Assembly: GCA_036023115.1 (NCBI GenBank)
Contig: JAYKKT010000064.1
Coordinates: 9,694,001-9,758,000, forward strand
DNA from: Brasenia schreberi
Taxonomy: Eukaryota; Streptophyta; Magnoliopsida; Nymphaeales; Cabombaceae
DNA: 64,000 bases
Direction of reading: 5' to 3'
Positions 38,601-47,409 of this stretch are shown piece by piece (position 1 is the stretch's first letter; each line of letters starts with the position of its first letter). The notes under the pieces were generated by a model. That model saw only the letters and a list, made by a program, of their open reading frames with translations, was not told the DNA's origin and made no database searches. The position numbers were made by a program, and so were the translations under genes.

Positions 38601-41600
38601 GAGTTAACTGCTAACATGGCACATGATAAGGCTCTGTGGAAACAAAGAATCTATGTAACCGACCCCGTCTAATATGGGAAAAGGCTTAGTTGTTGTTTGT
38701 TGTTGGTGGTCTTGTTCTTGGTTGCAGATCTATTTTAGCCCGAAGTTAAAGATTGTATTACTCTTTGTTTGTGGGGTGGTTTGAATGTGATGCCTGAAAT
38801 GGGTTTGGATTTTATTTGTTATGGAGGTAAACCTCCTCTTATAGTTTACACTTTCTCGTACTTATGCTTTCTATAGAAGTTGTCAACATAAAATATTTTC
38901 TTGAATTTCTGCTTTTTGGTTTGGGTACAAAACAAAATCAAGGCAAAGAGGGCATGTTACAAATTACATTATGCTAAGAAAACTAGTGAAACTTTAGAAG
39001 CTTATAAGAAAGCAAAGAAGGAAGCAAAAAAGGCCGTTAGTGAAGCAAAAGCTAAGATTTGGGATGACTTATATAAAAAACTCAACTCAAAAGAGGGTGA
39101 AAGAGACATTTTTAGGATAGCTAGGGCTAGAGATAAGAAAACTAAAGATCTTAATTATGTTAGATGCATAAAAGACGAGGATGAAAAAATTCTAGTGGCA
39201 AATGATGATATAAGAAATAGATGGAAAAACTATTTTTATAATCTTTTTAATGAAAATAAAGATGTTAGTATTAGTTTAGGAGATTTAGCCAAGTCACAAA
39301 AGTATATAAACCACAATTTCTACCGACGTATTCAAAAGAATGAAGTCAAAGAGGCTCTTAAACATATGAAGAGTGGTAAATCGGTAGGACCAAATAATAT
39401 TCCTATAGAAGTTTGGAAAATACTAGGAGAAATAGGAATCACTTGGCTCACAAGACTATTTAATGAAATATGGAAAAACCAAAAGATGCCCGAGGAATGG
39501 AGAGCAAGTACACTTATACCCGTATATAAGAACAAGGGAGACATTCAAAATTGTGCGAATTATCGAGGTATCAAGTTAATGAGTCATACTATGAAATTAT
39601 GGGAAAGAATTATTGAACGTAGGTTAAGACAAGTATCAAGTACAACAGAGAACCAATTTGGATTTATGCCAGGTAGATCTACTATTGAAGCGATTCACCT
39701 TTTGAGACGTCTTATGGAACATTTTAGAGCAAAAAAGAAAGACCTTCACATGATATTTATTGATCTAGAAAAAGCTTATGATAGGGTACCGAGGGAGGTT
39801 CTTTGGAGAACTTTGGAAAAAGAGGTATCCCATTGACATATATTAACCTTATAAGAGACATGTATGATGGTGCAAAAACATGTGTGAGGACTCATGAAGG
39901 AACGACAGACTTCTTTGAAGTTAATATTGGGTTACATCAAGGATCAACTTTAAGTCCATACTTATTTATAATGGTGATGGATGAGTTAACAAAACATATT
40001 CAAGATGAAGTACCTTGGTGTATGTTATTTGCAGATGACATTGTATTAGTGGAGGAGTCTAAGGAAAAAGTTAATAGAAAATTGGAACTATGGAGAGAAA
40101 CATTAGAATACAAAGGCCTCCGACTGAGTAGAACAAAGACAGAATATATGGAATGTAAGTTTGATCATTTGGCTACTTCAGAGGACATAGAAATTAAAAT
40201 TGGCACACATTGCATTCCCCAAAAGGAAAGTTTTAAATACCTAGGGTCAATTTTTCAAAGTGATGGAAGAATTGATGGAGATGTTACACATAGAATTAAT
40301 GCTGGTTGGTTAAAATGGAGAGGAGCATCAGGTATTCTTTGTGATAAGAAGATACCATTAAAATTAAAAGGTAAATATTATAGAGCAGCAGTTAGGCCTG
40401 CCATGTTTTATGGTTCTGAGTGTTGGGCAGTTAATCATCAACATGTACAAAAGATGTCTGTGACAGAAATGAAGATGTTGAGATGGATGAGTGGTTATAC
40501 AAGAAAAGACCGTATACATAATGAGGTTATTAGAAACAAATTAGGAGTGGCACCAATAGAGGATAAAATGAGAGAACATCGTTTAAGATGGTTTGGACAT
40601 ATAGAAAGAAGATCAAAAGAAGAACCTGTAAGAAGGTTAGAAAACCTAAATTTGGAAAGTATTAAAAGAGGTAGAGGACGACCACAAAAGTGTTGGAAAG
40701 AAACAATAAAGAATGATCTAGCTTATTGGGAGTTAACTGCTAACATGGCACACGATAGAGATCTGTGGAAACAAAGAATCCATGTAGCCGACCCCGTCTA
40801 GTATGGGAAAAGGCTTAGTTGTTGTTGTTGTTGTTGTCTGCTTTTTGGTTTGGGTTGGCTTTGTGAGAATGTAGTATCACACCTGTGCTTAATTACCAGT
40901 TCTGCTCTTTTAAATGGATTGGTGCTTAATGTTTAACGTCCTAATGCATTATTGATATATTACTTATTGTGTTAAATCTGTCCCATTTTTCTTGTTAGCT
41001 GAGTATTTGTTCTGATTTTTTTATAGTGAGTATGGAATCATCAACAAGTGTAGTCACTTTGAGATATAACATTGTTCCTCTGTTCATTCTACATGCATTT
41101 GATCTATATTTCACCTTGAAAAGGATAGACTGACATGCCGTTTGTCATTGTAGTTAATCTCAATTGATAATTTCCTTGATAAGGTTAGAATTGTTGCAGC
41201 TAATGCAAGTTGTAACATGCACCTTGTCTATGTTTATTCCCATTGTTGCATGCTTCTTTTCTGTAATGACTTTCAGGTACATTCTAGTGTTTAATTGTGT
41301 GTGTGCATTCTTTTCATCTCTAATTATTTACACTTTGAACTTGAAGCACCTTATTGGTACCTGCTAGACCTGCATTTGTGCTTCTACATATGTACCTTAA
41401 TTTATAATTGTTGCAACTAATGCAAGTTGTAACTTGTTTATGTCTATTCCCATCATTGCATGCTTCTTTTATGTAATATTACTTTCTCTAGTACATTCTA
41501 CTTTTTAATTGTGTGTGTGCATTCTTTTCATCTCTAATTATTTACACTTTTAACTTGAAGCACATCATTGTTACCTCCTACACCTGCACTTGTGCTTCTA

Positions 41601-43982
41601 CATATGTACCTTAACATTTTATGTTGTGGCAACATGATTATTGATTAGTACATGTGAACTTTTTTCATGTTCACCACTGGTTGTGGACAATTCTGAAGCA
41701 AAACGTGTAATGTGCATATAGGCTTTGAAGAGTAAGGGAGGGGTAGGCTTGCTGACACCATATTCACCATACTTGAGCAAATAAGTAATTATATATTTGT
41801 TTTTTTTAATTCCTTTGCTTAATGCTTAGAATAACTTTGTTACATTTATGTTTTTGTTTTCTAATTTAAGGTTAACAATTCAATATGAATGTGCCACATG
41901 AAATTTATTGTTTGTTTTCTTAGAAGTTGAAGTAGAATTTGTTTATTTAGTTTCATTCATATTTATGAAGTGGTTGTATTGTGTTTCTTGATATTTCTTA
42001 GAAATTAGAGAATCCATTATATATATATATATATATAATTATAATTATTTAATCATAAATAAAAGTGTACCACTATATCCCTACTACCACTATATCAGGG
42101 TCGACCGCTAACACCCCCCTAATCGCTATTGATAACATAGATCCCAAATGCTCCACAAGGTGTCTATTAGACTCATACAACCTCCACTACAAGACAAAAG
42201 TTTGGAAAATGAGATACTTTCTTCATGGAATACAAGAGATACCATAGCACTTCCTACCTCTCAGTTGATTGAACTACGTCCTGCTCCTCTTGCCTCCACT
42301 ATTGCATTTAGCAAGCAACTTATCTCAAAACCCTCTTTTCTAGTGTAGATGTGGTGTGGCTCTAATTGTCTTCAACCTCAGTCACTCACTTGGATAGGAG
42401 CCCGTATAGGTTCTAACAACCAACGAATAGAGAACAGACATGTGATAGATTATGTCAAGCCATATCAACATGCCAAACAATTTCCTGCTTTTAAGTGCAT
42501 TTGTCAGCTCTAGATAAATGAAATAGACAATAATTTTTCAGACATGACTGGATATGCTCCATAATCTTTTGAGTGTTCGCTATCGGAATTCACAAACTGT
42601 AGCAGAAACCAAATTTGGCCATTCAAATAGGAAGAAACCCAAGGTGTCATCGACACGGCTAGTCAAAACATGGTTAAGCACAATATGGGTTTCTGAAACC
42701 TTCTTCCGTGCCATCCAGATAAAGCTTTAACTTTCTTCATTGTGTATGGACTAGACACGTATCCTTAGCAGTTCAATGAATTTTATTTTTAGTTCCTAGT
42801 CATTTGGTTAAACTTGAAAACTCCACCTTCGCACATGGCCTAATCCAAATGCCTGACACCTTCTTTAGTTCCTTTATCCAGCCAGAAATGTACTTTGTGG
42901 AATGTCAAATGCTCTAATTAATACAAGCATTGGAGATGTTTCAGGAAGCATGGGCAATGGCGTTCAATGTAATAAGAGGCGAGGGAAGAACATAATCAAC
43001 ACTGTTCCAAGAACATAGGATGGCTTTGTCTAATCATGATCCTGCTCTGATTATAATCTAAGTCGATGTATCCTACATGTCTATATTTTCTGTTACATGC
43101 GATGATTCGCTCCAATCAATCCTTTACTGGTTCATTTTTGGTCCCTGCTCCTTCAACATGCAGAGTCTTACATAAGAGTTGTTCAATTGATGCATTACAT
43201 ACCTAACACCTGACACATCAAACAATTGATATTCTCCCTATCTGCTATCGCTCAAAGATTCCATTGTCAATTAAATTAGCTCTTTGTCCCATCACATCAA
43301 AAAAAATCTTATTTAAGTGTTCATGGTACATATGCCAAATAGTGCAACTTCCAATAGCACTTGATGCACCAACAATCTAATATAGGAGCGAACTGATTGG
43401 ACAAATCTGTCTTCGGTGATTCGCTTAGCCAGAAGAGCTAATTGAATTACACAATTTCTGAAAATTATACCCCGATCAGAAAAATCTAAATTTCCTAGAG
43501 CAACTTTAAATGCTAATCCGTAAAATAGTTCAGAGGGAGAGAGAGAGAGACGTAATAACACACCTGACGCCTTGATTGCACCAATGCTCGATGATATCCT
43601 TCGAAGCCCCTTCTCCAAAAACCAAAGAAAATAACCTCTCAGCTTCTTCCGGCGGCAACTCCTCCCCCTCGCCTCCACCGACAGGCGGCTTCGCTATTGT
43701 GGCAATCTTCTCCGGCGTTCCCAGGACCGACGACCGCTCCGGAGATCCCGATCCTGAAACCTGCTGCGACGATCCCACGGAGACACCCCGTCCCATCATG
43801 ATCCTCCTCTCGGCAGCTGCCGCAAGAGTCTCCCGCTGTAGCCGCCGGCTTCTCGCCTCCGACGATTCCTCGGTATCCGCTACAGTGGCCATCTCCCTCG
43901 GTCTGCTCCTCTTGGGCTCCGGCGCGTGCTGTAGACTCATTCTGAGCGCCATCTGCAGATCCTCGTCATCGTGATCGGACAT
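10871..43982 (-). CDS. MINDY3: MINDY-family (MINDY-3/FAM188-like) deubiquitinase, 7 exons, 618 aa
   Basis: Predicted cysteine protease of the MINDY family, which trims ubiquitin chains (family knowledge: K48-linked). Coding exons on the minus strand: 43982-43564, 31319-31241, 16176-16022, 13531-13405, 13321-13136, 12812-12741, 11689-10871. All junctions have GT donors and AG acceptors, phases match, and the joined frame has no stop. The N-terminus has a ubiquitin-interacting motif ([11 protein letters not shown], about residues 7-17). The catalytic centre is [11 protein letters not shown], with Cys about residue 159 and an upstream Gln about 153. The catalytic His is in SESHYTVLF, about residue 416. 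A segment around [18 protein letters not shown] may correspond to the EF-hand-like part of MINDY-3. The extreme C-terminus is rich in Trp and Cys. MINDY-3 versus MINDY-4 orthology is inferred from memory. Introns 1 and 2 (12,244 and 15,064 bp) are inflated by transposons. The start is the first ATG before the UIM. Confidence 0.9.
11690..12740 (-). other. MINDY intron 6
   Basis: A 1051-bp AT-rich intron. I see no repeat or gene fragment in it. Confidence 0.8.
12741..12812 (-). CDS. MINDY gene exon 6
   Basis: A 72-bp phase-0 exon of 24 codons with acceptor CTTGTTGCAG and donor GTATGT. It encodes [20 protein letters not shown] followed by HASQ, a strongly recognisable segment of plant MINDY proteins. 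Confidence 0.9.
13136..13321 (-). CDS. MINDY gene exon 5
   Basis: A 186-bp phase-0 exon of 62 codons. It lies after an 83-bp intron, with acceptor AACTGCAG and donor GTATGC. It encodes a stretch from [20 protein letters not shown] to [13 protein letters not shown], typical of the family core. Confidence 0.9.
13405..13531 (-). CDS. MINDY gene exon 4
   Basis: A 127-bp exon with acceptor AATAATCAG and donor GTGAAA. It encodes [20 protein letters not shown] and then [22 protein letters not shown], part of the helical core of the catalytic domain. The frame runs continuously from exon 3. Confidence 0.88.
13532..16021 (-). other. MINDY intron 3
   Basis: A 2490-bp intron of AT-rich single-copy-looking sequence. 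No transposon that I recognise lies in it, in contrast with introns 1 and 2. Confidence 0.7.
16022..16176 (-). CDS. MINDY gene exon 3
   Basis: A 155-bp exon with acceptor TTTCATGCAG and donor GTGATT. It encodes [20 protein letters not shown] and continues to TEGEKTR. It begins in phase 0 directly after the API-Q of exon 2 and ends with two bases of an Arg codon, matching exon 4. Confidence 0.88.
16744..16748. repeat. copia left target-site duplication
   Basis: TGGTT lies directly before the TGTTAAAACA start of the 5' LTR. The same 5 bp follow the 3' LTR at 30634-30638. This fixes both ends of the copia element. Confidence 0.9.
16749..17124 (+). repeat. copia 5' LTR
   Basis: 376 bp, TG...CA. 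It contains TATAAAAGCA near 16938 and an AATAAA-type motif near 16960. It matches 27231-27258 joined to 30297-30633. Confidence 0.92.
17125..17136 (+). other. copia primer binding site
   Basis: TGGTATCAAAAC immediately after the LTR resembles the complement of the initiator-Met tRNA 3' end (TGGTATCAGAGC) with changes. Confidence 0.75.
17258..17584 (+). pseudogene. copia gag (UBN2-like), 5' part
   Basis: Opens [20 protein letters not shown], followed by MKIYLYFKK and a [11 protein letters not shown] motif, typical of copia gag. It stops at 17584, and gag-like sequence continues until the RTE insertion near 17716. The first in-frame ATG is at 17258; the upstream open sequence is leader. Confidence 0.8.
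18311..21499 (+). mobile_element. hAT transposon copy 2, inserted in LINE copy A
   Basis: The 3189-bp element begins CAGTGTTAT and ends CAACACTG. It is flanked by GGTATTAT (18303-18310) and TGTATTAT (21500-21507), an 8-bp target duplication with one mismatch. The uninterrupted target, GGTATTATCATAAATAAAG, survives in another LINE copy at 63040. It is the same family as copy 1 in the opposite orientation, without the extra GC-rich block. Confidence 0.93.
18790..21206 (+). pseudogene. hAT transposase gene of copy 2, heavily broken
   Basis: Same domain order as copy 1: BED finger from the ATG at 18790 ([20 protein letters not shown]), DUF659 part ([20 protein letters not shown]), dimerisation domain ([20 protein letters not shown]) and an acidic tail ending at 21206. 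Stops and frameshifts occur from about 19009 onward. The TGA at 20299-20301 is at the same codon as in copy 1. The donor of the first intron has changed from GT to AT after CATCCAG. Confidence 0.88.
21689..22080 (+). pseudogene. LINE copy A endonuclease remnant
   Basis: Fragments of an AP-type endonuclease: [18 protein letters not shown], then [17 protein letters not shown] and [11 protein letters not shown] one-base shift near 21798 separates them. It matches 63220-63624. Confidence 0.75.
22632..24050 (+). pseudogene. LINE copy A reverse transcriptase remnant
   Basis: RT motifs are present: [43 protein letters not shown] and the active-site segment [13 protein letters not shown], with FGDD where copy D has FADD. 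The frame stops at a TAA after RLSRTKT (23393-23395), shared with copy C. The C-terminal part continues to the LINE tail. Confidence 0.85.
24084..27230 (+). pseudogene. copia pol remnant (protease, integrase, RT, RNase H)
   Basis: Decayed frames in order: a degenerate zinc knuckle ([12 protein letters not shown]), protease [16 protein letters not shown] near 24380, integrase [16 protein letters not shown] near 24960, RT from [11 protein letters not shown] through [17 protein letters not shown] to [14 protein letters not shown], where the usual YVDD has become YVYD. RNase [21 protein letters not shown] lies near 27018. It ends at GAGGAGAGA, the polypurine tract before the 3' LTR. It has many stops. 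Confidence 0.88.
27231..27258 (+). repeat. copia 3' LTR, first part
   Basis: TGTTAAAACATATAATAGGA and the next 8 bp match the start of the 5' LTR, then the match breaks where another LTR element begins. It resumes at 30297. Confidence 0.88.
27259..27709 (+). repeat. left LTR of the nested element (5'-truncated)
   Basis: Contains CTATAAAAGGGGCAGAG, GAGGTCGAGTCCTAGCCTAG and GGAACTAGGGTAGGTAGAAG, all repeated in order in 29870-30296. It does not start with TG, which agrees with loss of its 5' part. Confidence 0.75.
27712..27723 (+). other. primer binding site of the nested LTR element
   Basis: TGGTATCAGAGC, an exact initiator-Met-tRNA-type primer site, two bases after the LTR. Confidence 0.85.
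28564..28878 (+). other. unrecognised open frame in the nested LTR element
   Basis: Encodes about 104 residues with two tandem 28-residue units (YSxTSxQVLxLTERRAxDP type), from an 84-bp DNA duplication at 28690-28773 and 28774-28857. It might be a gag relic. No family is assigned. Confidence 0.4.
29319..30296 (+). repeat. right LTR of the nested element
   Basis: Starts TGTTATTAAAC after a purine-rich GGGGAGTAT and ends CGTGGCA. About 978 bp. Its 3' half matches the left LTR. Its 5' half is rich in GCCAGC/GGCTGG motifs. Confidence 0.65.
30297..30633 (+). repeat. copia 3' LTR, second part
   Basis: Resumes with GGCCCCTGTTAGTGTGTTGG and runs to GGATTTGATTACA, matching the 5' LTR, then TGGTT. 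It differs from the 5' LTR by many substitutions and several indels, so the copia insertion is old. Confidence 0.9.
30639..31240 (-). other. MINDY intron 2, part next to exon 2
   Basis: The host intron on the far side of the copia. Two short similar segments (CATCAAAGTGGGTGCATTTG near 30755 and 30850) form a small direct repeat. Nothing else is recognised. Confidence 0.55.
31241..31319 (-). CDS. MINDY gene exon 2 (catalytic cysteine)
   Basis: A 79-bp exon between a TTTTGTAG acceptor and a GTGGAT donor. It encodes the segment [20 protein letters not shown], with the nucleophilic Cys at its end, followed by GVLAPIQ. It is isolated between two transposon-filled introns of more than 12 kb. Confidence 0.9.
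33148..33901 (+). repeat. internal tandem duplication in LINE copy B with fold-back junction
   Basis: A unit of about 361 bp occurs twice with few differences, separated by 32 bp. At the junction, CATATTGTTCCATA (33528-33541) is the exact reverse complement of 33554-33567, giving a 14-bp stem with a 12-base loop. Confidence 0.88.
34331..34560 (+). repeat. 123-bp-period duplication in LINE copy B
   Basis: CAATTT(A/G)GATTCATGCC recurs after 123 bp and is followed both times by related RT sequence up to CATTTTAGAGCAAAAAAG. It is a local duplication of RT sequence, older than the 361-bp one judging by divergence. Confidence 0.75.
35760..36330 (-). mobile_element. possible solo LTR fragment
   Basis: Read on the minus strand, purine-rich AAGGAGGGGAGTACA is followed by TGACTAATGAAGTC. 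Downstream there is ACTTTATAAGGGATAGG, a TATA-like box in an LTR-like sequence. No second LTR or coding part was found. Confidence 0.3.
36398..36608 (-). mobile_element. SINE with both head and tail shared with the RTE LINE (Au-like)
   Basis: About 211 bp on the minus strand. The head GGGATCACCCTTGCATGGCC and GATAAAGGAGGAGGGTTGC equals the LINE 5' head. The tail ATGTAGCCAACCCC through TAGTATGGGAAAAGGCTTAG equals the LINE 3' end. Flanked by (G/A)ACTTACCCTAA-type 13-bp duplications at 36385-36397 and 36609-36621 with one mismatch. From memory it resembles the plant Au SINE family. It is in sense with the host gene. Confidence 0.82.
36622..38706 (+). mobile_element. RTE LINE copy C, 5'-truncated
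   Basis: It starts with a block (AAATCTTATGGTTTCGTTCT) also found in copy A at 22035. It contains RT with FGDD and a tail ending GTCTAATATGGGAAAAGGCT plus TTG repeats. The frames 36911-37363, 37335-38015 and 38019-38672 are one coding region broken by a small indel near 37360 and a TAA at 38013-38015. I found no clear target duplication. Confidence 0.85.
38908..38926. repeat. target-site duplication of LINE copy D (left)
   Basis: TCTGCTTTTTGGTTTGGGT, repeated exactly at 40837-40855. It bounds the LINE and gives the empty-site sequence. Confidence 0.95.
38927..40801 (+). pseudogene. LINE copy D reverse transcriptase, single frameshift
   Basis: RT and C-terminal domain, open in two frames (to 39836, and from 39803 to 40801). 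The active site FADD is retained, unlike copies A and C. Apart from the single shift it has no stop, so it is the best-preserved protein of the family here. Confidence 0.88.
38927..40836 (+). mobile_element. RTE LINE copy D, youngest, 5'-truncated
   Basis: 1910 bp flanked by a perfect 19-bp target duplication, ending in six TTG units. The coding part runs from [17 protein letters not shown] through the RT motifs ([46 protein letters not shown]) to the C-terminal [20 protein letters not shown] and [20 protein letters not shown], ending at 40801. One missing base in an A run near 39822 splits it into two overlapping frames. No 5' head or endonuclease is present, as expected from 5' truncation. 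Confidence 0.94.
41191..41613. repeat. 217-bp imperfect tandem duplication in MINDY intron 1
   Basis: TTGTTGCA(G/A)CTAATGCAAG starts units at 41191 and 41408. Both contain GTGTGTGTGCATTCTTTTCA and end CTTCTACATATGTACCTTAA. Similarity is high, with small indels. Confidence 0.88.
42019..42039. repeat. (TA)n microsatellite
   Basis: A short AT run inside the host intron. Confidence 0.85.
43564..43982 (-). CDS. MINDY gene exon 1
   Basis: Contains the start codon (43982-43980), the UIM, a Ser/Arg/Glu-rich low-complexity linker and the beginning of the catalytic domain (motif [10 protein letters not shown]). It ends in phase 2 at a GTGTGT donor. It encodes residues 1-139 plus two bases. The exon is GC-rich compared with the AT-rich introns. 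The long plus-strand frame across it is only a shadow. Confidence 0.9.
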
Positions 43983-44258
43983 GCTTTTCGTGGAGCCGCT
44001 AGGGCACTCAAATTGTGGTTAGGATTCCCGGATGATCCAAAATTGGGGGAGTAAGACGTCTGAAGAGGAAAAAAACATCGCCTTTCCGCGTGCAACGGCC
44101 TGGATGGATATGGCCGGAGACCGATCGGACGGATCGACGACGCAAATATGTGACGATAGGACGGGATCATCAGAGAGGGAGCGCCTCCCGAGCGAAATGG
44201 GGGACGAAAAACTTTAGTTAGTTTTTCTTTTTTCATTTCTGTATAATCAAAGGGCGGT

Positions 44259-44486
44259 AAAACTTGCAAGCCATCATGCCACAGTGAAAAGTTTTCTGCA
44301 AACACCCTTCAACTTAAGTTAATTAATAAGCGAACACCCCTTTTACAATACACACCCCAAATTTGTCGCTTTAAAACTTGCAAGCCATCATGCCACAGTG
44401 AAAAGTTTTCTGCAAACACCCTTCAACTTAAGTTAATTAATAAGCGAACACCCCTTTTACAATACACACCCCAAATTTGTCGCTTT
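44259..44486. repeat. two identical 114-bp tandem units upstream of the MINDY gene
   Basis: The unit starting AAAACTTGCAAGCCATCATG occurs at 44259-44372 and again at 44373-44486 with no difference that I can see. It begins about 280 bp upstream of the start codon, so it lies in the likely promoter region. Perfect identity implies a recent duplication. Confidence 0.95.
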
Positions 44487-47360
44487 TTTAAATTCATCGC
44501 TTTTCTTAAAATATTTTGCACATTTTCGATATTTACGAAACTGTCCTTACAAAAAAAAAAGTCTCCCTCCTCCGGATGCCCACGTGATCCGAACTCCCTT
44601 TTCGCTTCATTTTAGTCGCATAGTAAGTGATCTATCACGATTTCTAAAAAAATATTGAAATATATTTTTCAGTCCATATTGGAAAATATATCTTCATCTA
44701 CGTGAGGAGGTCCTACTTGTATGCTCTTAAGCTCATAAGTCTAGTTTTCATTTATGATGATGAATTAGTGGTTCTTGTAAGTTACTCTACACATGGCTCA
44801 ATTGTTCATATTTCTCGTGTTGTTGATGATTTTATAACTTCATCCAAACAATATCTATAATGTCTCTTCATTCTCTTCTTAACTCACGATAAATGTGGTA
44901 TCCTCCTTTATATACAGATTCTTCTAAAATAAAATAATAATTGATAGTTACATCGAGAAAATATATTTAAGCAAAAGATTGTGCTTGTGGATACAAGGTA
45001 GACCATGTAAACATCATAAGTTACACCAACATGTTCCTATAGCTTATCTTACTATCTCTACACGATTTTAGAAGTAGTTCAAGACCGCATCGTGATACTC
45101 TTTTCTAAAGGTTTACAATAAGTTTTTTTGTCATATCAATGTAATACATGGTTATAGTTTTTGAATCCTCAAATTACTTTCAATCATATAATATGTAATT
45201 TGATCAACAAATGTAAATATTTTCAAATTGTGTCAAGTTTGCCTATTGAGGTATCAATGAACCCTTTCAACCTTTCATAAGCACTTCTCGTCCTAAAAAA
45301 ATATGAATATACAATCATGCAGTTGAAGAATAGTATATCATATAAATATATTGAAAAACAATTTCACATACTTATTACTTTAATGAGTAATGACTATATT
45401 TGCCCATGCTAAAACAATTCTATCATTGTATGGGTGCAACCAATGCTCTTTAACGTATGAGAGTAAAGTGTAATTTTTTGTCTATTTTAATTTTATTACC
45501 TTCATTGCATCTTAGTAACTACTTTTTATATGTAGTCTACAAAATAAGTATTTTGCATATAGAAAAATTATTTCATTGACATTAACCAAAGTTACATCAC
45601 GATCACTACATATAACACGTGACATTTTGTTTGGAGTATGTAGCTCTCTCACACACCTAAAAACCAAAACATAATTCTCTTCTTTTTTTATGCTCATAAA
45701 AGCAAAGACTACGAAGAAGTTTTAGAGGTTGACGTAAATCTAATAACCTCAGAAAAAAGGCATCTTATACCTACAAAAAACATTTAAAATATATAAATAT
45801 TAATGGCATTATAAAATATATAAATATTAATGTCAGTTAAAATATTTAAATATATAACATTTAACATTGCACCAAAACAGTAAGACATCTACCTATTTAT
45901 CTTATATGTGCTATCAAATTTAAATACACATAGTAATGCATAAAGTAAGTGCACAAAATGAGGACGGGTAAATACAATGTCACTGACAATATCCACGTCA
46001 TAAACTCTATGATGTCATGTATGATAATGATTAATGTCTACATCATGTAATTATAAAACACTTCGAGAATCATGATCTTTCTTCCATATTTTTATCCTTG
46101 TATTATAAATGTGTCTTGCCATACTCATATTTTTCATGTCCACTCACTTCAAATGCTTTAAAATATGCTTTGGTTTGCAATAGTTTTGTTTGAGGTCTTT
46201 AATTATTATATATACTTATAGTCTTTCAATCTCTCTACAAAAGCATGTTCCTCGAGATATAATCCTAAGGGATGGTTATGCGTCCTATCCACTCTACGAA
46301 GCTTCCAATATACATCCACTCACCCTTTCCTCTTAATAAGAAGGGGCAACCAACCTTCTTAGTGCTTGTCCATATAGTATTTTCAACATCCATAGATTTA
46401 TTTTACTAATACTTGTCACTCTTTTTACAACCAAGTCATACCTTGCTTATTACACATTTGCTCTTCGAACAAATAACAATCATAACAATATTATGTTTCA
46501 TCCCAACTAGTCTTATATGGTCAATAAATTTATTACAACTCCTAAACATATCATAAGTTGCAAACACAAATAAATAATCTAGTTCATCACTCTCACAATC
46601 AATAAACTCATCCTCCACTTCTTTTGTCAACCAATCACCAAATACAGCATCCAAAGCAATAAAACCAATGTCATAATCCTCAACTATTATATGATAAGTA
46701 TTGCACCCAATCAACATTTTTTTATAAATCACTTTCATCGTAAATAATTTTGTTTGAGTTGTTTATCATCCTGGAATAAAATTAAATATAACAAATATCA
46801 GGTGAAAAACTATTCGGTTGAAGGTGATGTGGTTGGGCCACATTTCCATCTGCGATTCCAGCAAGAACCTTGATTTCACCCAAAATTGAGAATCTTCTTC
46901 AAAAGTTGTAAAAATCACTAGATCTCAAGTAAAACACTTAGTAAAAATCAGCCTTCCAAAGTCGAGAAAACTCGAAAACATGGGCGGATCGATCGTCTCT
47001 TCAATTTTTATTTTGTTCTTATTGTTTCTTGATTTATTTGATTCCAACTAGATTTGTAACTAACTAATTCATTATTATTAGTTGTAAATAATCATACAAC
47101 ACTTAACAATCAATGAAAATCGGTCAACAGAAGAAAGAGAAGAATCACAAAATTTTGTTGTGGAGAGGTGAGAGAAATTTGTCTAAGAGTATTTTGGGTA
47201 TTTATAAAAATTGGAGTGTGTATAGTAAAAAGAGTGTGAAGATAGCACCCACCTTTTAACTTATCCATTATTGGTATAACATTAAATGTGTTCCTAGCCT
47301 TTTAGAAGTATTTTCACAAACACCCTTAATTTAGTCTATTTGTCAAGTGCTTGTGTTATT
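44487..47360. other. AT-rich intergenic block, possible decayed DNA transposon
   Basis: The left edge (ACACCCCTTTTACAATACACACCCC) resembles the reverse complement of 47205-47250, which could be terminal inverted repeats of about 35 bp with many mismatches. A minus-strand frame of 100 codons (46436-46738) has an acidic segment (KEVEDEFIDCESDELDY) that I cannot assign. No transposase domain is recognised. Confidence 0.3.
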
Positions 47361-47409
47361 TATTGAATATTATCACTACTGGTTGCAACTTATTCGGATG
47401 TCCGCACTC

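Larger units (their letters stand above)
40856..43563 (-). other. MINDY intron 1, part next to exon 1
   Basis: Host intron sequence with an internal duplication (41191-41613), a TA repeat near 42020 and an AG run near 43537. No transposon is recognised in 42070-43500. Confidence 0.6.

Noticed and set aside
43576..43974. Plus-strand open frame of 132 codons
   Set aside because: It is the antisense of MINDY exon 1; the minus strand has the UIM and the family motifs.
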